Positions 61,919-64,000 of a stretch of 64,000 nucleotides of DNA are shown here, piece by piece. The DNA is from Ustilago trichophora (Eukaryota; Basidiomycota; Ustilaginomycetes; Ustilaginales; Ustilaginaceae). The notes beneath the pieces were generated by a model. That model worked only from the letters and a program-made list of their open reading frames with translations, was not told where the DNA came from and searched no databases. Location: positions 310,001-374,000 of the forward strand of contig OOIN01000011.1 of the NCBI GenBank assembly GCA_900323505.1, written 5' to 3'. Both the position numbers and the translations under genes were made by a program. Within the stretch, counting starts at the first letter, position 1; the number at the start of each line of letters is the position of its first letter.

Positions 61919-63019
61919 ATGGCCAGCCTGCGTCCAGGGTCCACACCCAAACGCACTGTATCCTTTGGTCCTTCTGACACCGTCACCCTTGCATCCAACG
62001 ACCCTGCCGCATCAATCAACTCGCACACTAACGGCGTCGACGCTTCTTCCTCTTCGTCCTCCTCAGGTTCCGTCAACGCCGACAACGGTGAACCCAGCAC
62101 CCCTCGCAACGCAGCCAACCCCTCGCCGCCCACTTCCGTCCTCAAATCTGCCATGAAGCCCGGCAAAGACCGCAAACGACTCCCGCCGCCCGAGCAGTAC
62201 CAGCATCCGGATCCGCTCCTGCGTCGACTTCGTCTCGTCGATGCCTACGGCGTCCCCGTCGACCTCCGCAGGACCTTCCGTGATACCAAAGTCGTCGGCT
62301 TCTACTTTGCCTCGCAATGGGCAGGCCAACCGCTCAAAGAATACCACCAAGCCATCTCTGATTTCTGCCGCCAACACCCGCACGAATTCAAGGCGATCTA
62401 TGTCAGCGTAGACGTCGACGAGCAATGGTACAAGGCCGGTGTCAAGGATAAGCCTTGGATCTCGATGGTCTGGAACGATGGTAGCAGCATGCCCGCCGAA
62501 CGAGCAGATCGTACCGCGGCGCCAACTTCGCCCGACGGAGACCTGGACGAGTTGCCTCGCTTGTACAACAACGAGGATTTCCTCCTCGCCAACGAGCAAG
62601 ACATCGACGAGAGCCTATCGCACACGGACAAGTCAGGTGAAGCATACCTCCGCCCCTTTTCGCGCGTTCATCTCGCAGCAAAACTCAACATCATCGCCGC
62701 CCCTACCTTGTGCATCTACCACCTCGAGAGTGGCAAAATGCTCGAGTGGAACGTTCGCATGGGCCGACTCAGCAGCAATCGCAGCAAAGAGACCTGGGAG
62801 AGGTGGAGAGCCGGAGAGAGCGCTGCAAGCTTCGGTTTGAGGGACGCATTCGCAGCGGCGCCGTACACGATTTTGGTCGGGCTGCTGGCAATCCTCTACT
62901 TTGTCTTTGTGCGGTATGCGGGTGAAGAGTACAATGTGTTGAGAAAGACATTGCACAATCTGCTGGAGGGGACGTCGAGCGGGGCACACAAGATTGTGCC
63001 GAATGGTGGCGAGTTGTGA
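61919..63019 (+). CDS. nucleoredoxin/tryparedoxin-like membrane protein lacking the CxxC motif
   Basis: 366 aa. The N-terminal ~95 residues are Ser/Asn/Pro-rich. A thioredoxin-like domain then follows (~105-320): VDLRRTFRDTKVVGFYFASQ, then W134-A-G-Q-P where nucleoredoxins have WCPPC, then EFKAIYVSVDVDEQWYKAG and PWISMVWND. The cis-proline block is kept (IIAAPTLCIYHLESGKML). A ~45-residue acidic insert lies before it. One membrane segment sits near the end (YTILVGLLAILYFVFVRYAG, ~320-340), so the domain would probably face the cytosol as a tail-anchored protein. Without either cysteine it cannot act as a standard disulfide reductase; a binding or scaffold role is more likely. Convergent with the ornithine acetyltransferase gene. 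Confidence 0.82.
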   Translation: MASLRPGSTPKRTVSFGPSDTVTLASNDPAASINSHTNGVDASSSSSSSGSVNADNGEPSTPRNAANPSPPTSVLKSAMKPGKDRKRLPPPEQYQHPDPLLRRLRLVDAYGVPVDLRRTFRDTKVVGFYFASQWAGQPLKEYHQAISDFCRQHPHEFKAIYVSVDVDEQWYKAGVKDKPWISMVWNDGSSMPAERADRTAAPTSPDGDLDELPRLYNNEDFLLANEQDIDESLSHTDKSGEAYLRPFSRVHLAAKLNIIAAPTLCIYHLESGKMLEWNVRMGRLSSNRSKETWERWRAGESAASFGLRDAFAAAPYTILVGLLAILYFVFVRYAGEEYNVLRKTLHNLLEGTSSGAHKIVPNGGEL

Positions 63020-63297
63020 CAGCAGCGTATGGTAGGATAGCATGTCCTTTTGTGGTTCTGGTTGACTTTCTTAGTTTATGGTCGGGGCTCAAATTTTATA
63101 TCTGTCTAGCTTTTGATCTTCTGTGACTGAGTCATTTGGGCTGGGAGCCGAATCTTTGTGCAAACTGAGCAGCGCCTCCGTGAGATGCGATATCGTACAT
63201 GGCCAAGGCAAAATCTATGCGAACCGAGATTGCATTACAATGAGAGAACAATGACAGCGTGAAGCCTCGAGAGGTGAAGCTGATGGGGGGGTTCCAT

Positions 63298-64000
63298 CTA
63301 CGAACGGTAATCGGCATTGATCTCGATATACTCCCTGCTCAGATCGCAGGTCCAATAGGTGCAGTCCTCTTTGCCATTCTTGAGGTCGATTACGATTTTG
63401 ATATCCTCCTTCTTGAGCAGCTGACCAATCTCGTTTTCATCCACCTTGACTGGGTTTCCATCCTTCAGCACCGTGATACCGCTCAACTCTCCTGTGGGGT
63501 CGTCAAATCGGACCGAGACCTTGCTTGGGTCCACATCCTGCGTCAGTGTTGGATCGGCACCACCTACACTGGCCAAGATCCTACCCCAGTTGGCATCTTC
63601 TCCATGGATGGCGCACTTGAAGAGCATACTGGTGACCAATCGCGATAGAAGACCGTGAGCCACTGTGTACGAGGGAGCATTGGTACATGTGATCTCGACA
63701 AACTTCTCCGCTCCCTCACCATCGCGTACGATGAGCTTGGACAGATCCTGACAGAAGGTGGTGAGTTCAGCAACGAAAGGTTCAAAGTCTGGGCTTGACT
63801 CGTCGATCTCGGTCGCTTTGGTTGGCGAAGACTGGCCATTGGCAAGAAGGATGATGGTATCGTTGGTGCTCATATCTCCATCGACAGAGATACAGTTGAA
63901 CGAGCGAGATACGGCGCGGTTGAGAGCGGTTTGAAGTGCCTTTGGTTGGACCGCTGCATCCGTGGCGATCAACCCCAGCATTGTCGCGTGCAATTGACCC
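63298..64000 (-). CDS. ARG7: glutamate N-acetyltransferase / ornithine acetyltransferase (partial)
   Basis: Mitochondrial ArgJ-type enzyme of the cyclic arginine pathway; it moves the acetyl group from N-acetylornithine to glutamate. Only the C-terminal 234 codons are in the window; the gene continues past 64000. The visible part starts just before the self-cleavage site, [12 protein letters not shown]: the Thr becomes the N-terminal nucleophile of the beta chain. Other family blocks: [31 protein letters not shown] and, at the end, [16 protein letters not shown]. The final Ser before the stop fits the family end. No defect seen. Confidence 0.95.
   Translation of the reverse strand, partial: GQLHATMLGLIATDAAVQPKALQTALNRAVSRSFNCISVDGDMSTNDTIILLANGQSSPTKATEIDESSPDFEPFVAELTTFCQDLSKLIVRDGEGAEKFVEITCTNAPSYTVAHGLLSRLVTSMLFKCAIHGEDANWGRILASVGGADPTLTQDVDPSKVSVRFDDPTGELSGITVLKDGNPVKVDENEIGQLLKKEDIKIVIDLKNGKEDCTYWTCDLSREYIEINADYRS

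Noticed and set aside
1..64000. Transposons, CRISPR arrays, rRNA or snRNA genes
   Set aside because: No transposase or reverse transcriptase frames, no spaced direct repeats and no conserved RNA motifs were found by eye on either strand.

Overview
This is nuclear DNA of a basidiomycete fungus, most probably a smut of the Ustilaginaceae (Ustilago, Sporisorium or Pseudozyma type). The reasons are: long, mostly intron-poor genes with Ser/Ala/Gln/Pro-rich extensions; rare short GT-AG introns near gene ends; a white-collar-2 type GATA factor with a PAS domain; a Sog2-type RAM pathway protein; and short intergenic distances on both strands. The genus is an inference from gene architecture, not from a search.

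Layout. 0-5.3 kb: Dsc3 (two exons) convergent with a large Zn2Cys6 regulator. 6.1-11.3 kb: Swd2/WDR82, a sphingolipid delta-4 desaturase and a small secreted GPI-type protein. 12-17.8 kb: Alg2 head-to-head with a conserved uncharacterised fungal protein, then a G-patch protein and a doubtful small gene. 18.4-27.4 kb: Sog2, then N-myristoyltransferase head-to-head with the ribosome assembly factor Nsa1. 27.6-36 kb: a Cep57-domain spindle-pole candidate, a Gyp7-type RabGAP and NAD(P)HX epimerase. 38-43.6 kb: Pwp2 head-to-head with a UBA-UAS-UBX protein of the UBXD8/Dsc5 type. 43.6-48.3 kb: a long gene-free stretch rich in simple repeats, leading into the white-collar-2 gene. 52.5-64 kb: eIF1, a possible small two-exon gene, succinyl-CoA:3-oxoacid CoA-transferase, an unknown multi-pass membrane protein, aprataxin/Hnt3, a thioredoxin-fold membrane protein without its CxxC, and the C-terminal part of ornithine acetyltransferase, cut by the window end.

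These are mainly housekeeping genes and I see no co-regulated cluster. Two loose themes stand out: ribosome production and translation (Nsa1, Pwp2, eIF1), and two probable members of one Golgi/ER ubiquitin ligase complex (Dsc3 and the UBXD8/Dsc5-like gene) about 40 kb apart. I see no transposon, CRISPR array, rRNA or convincing tRNA. The most unusual features are a degenerate zinc finger in aprataxin, the missing active-site cysteines of the thioredoxin-fold protein, an extra segment before the C-terminus of N-myristoyltransferase, and long homopolymer and dinucleotide tracts (A67, A52, T37, C31, (AG)38). Several open frames extend upstream of the first ATG only through GTG/TTG codons; I have placed those starts at the first ATG.
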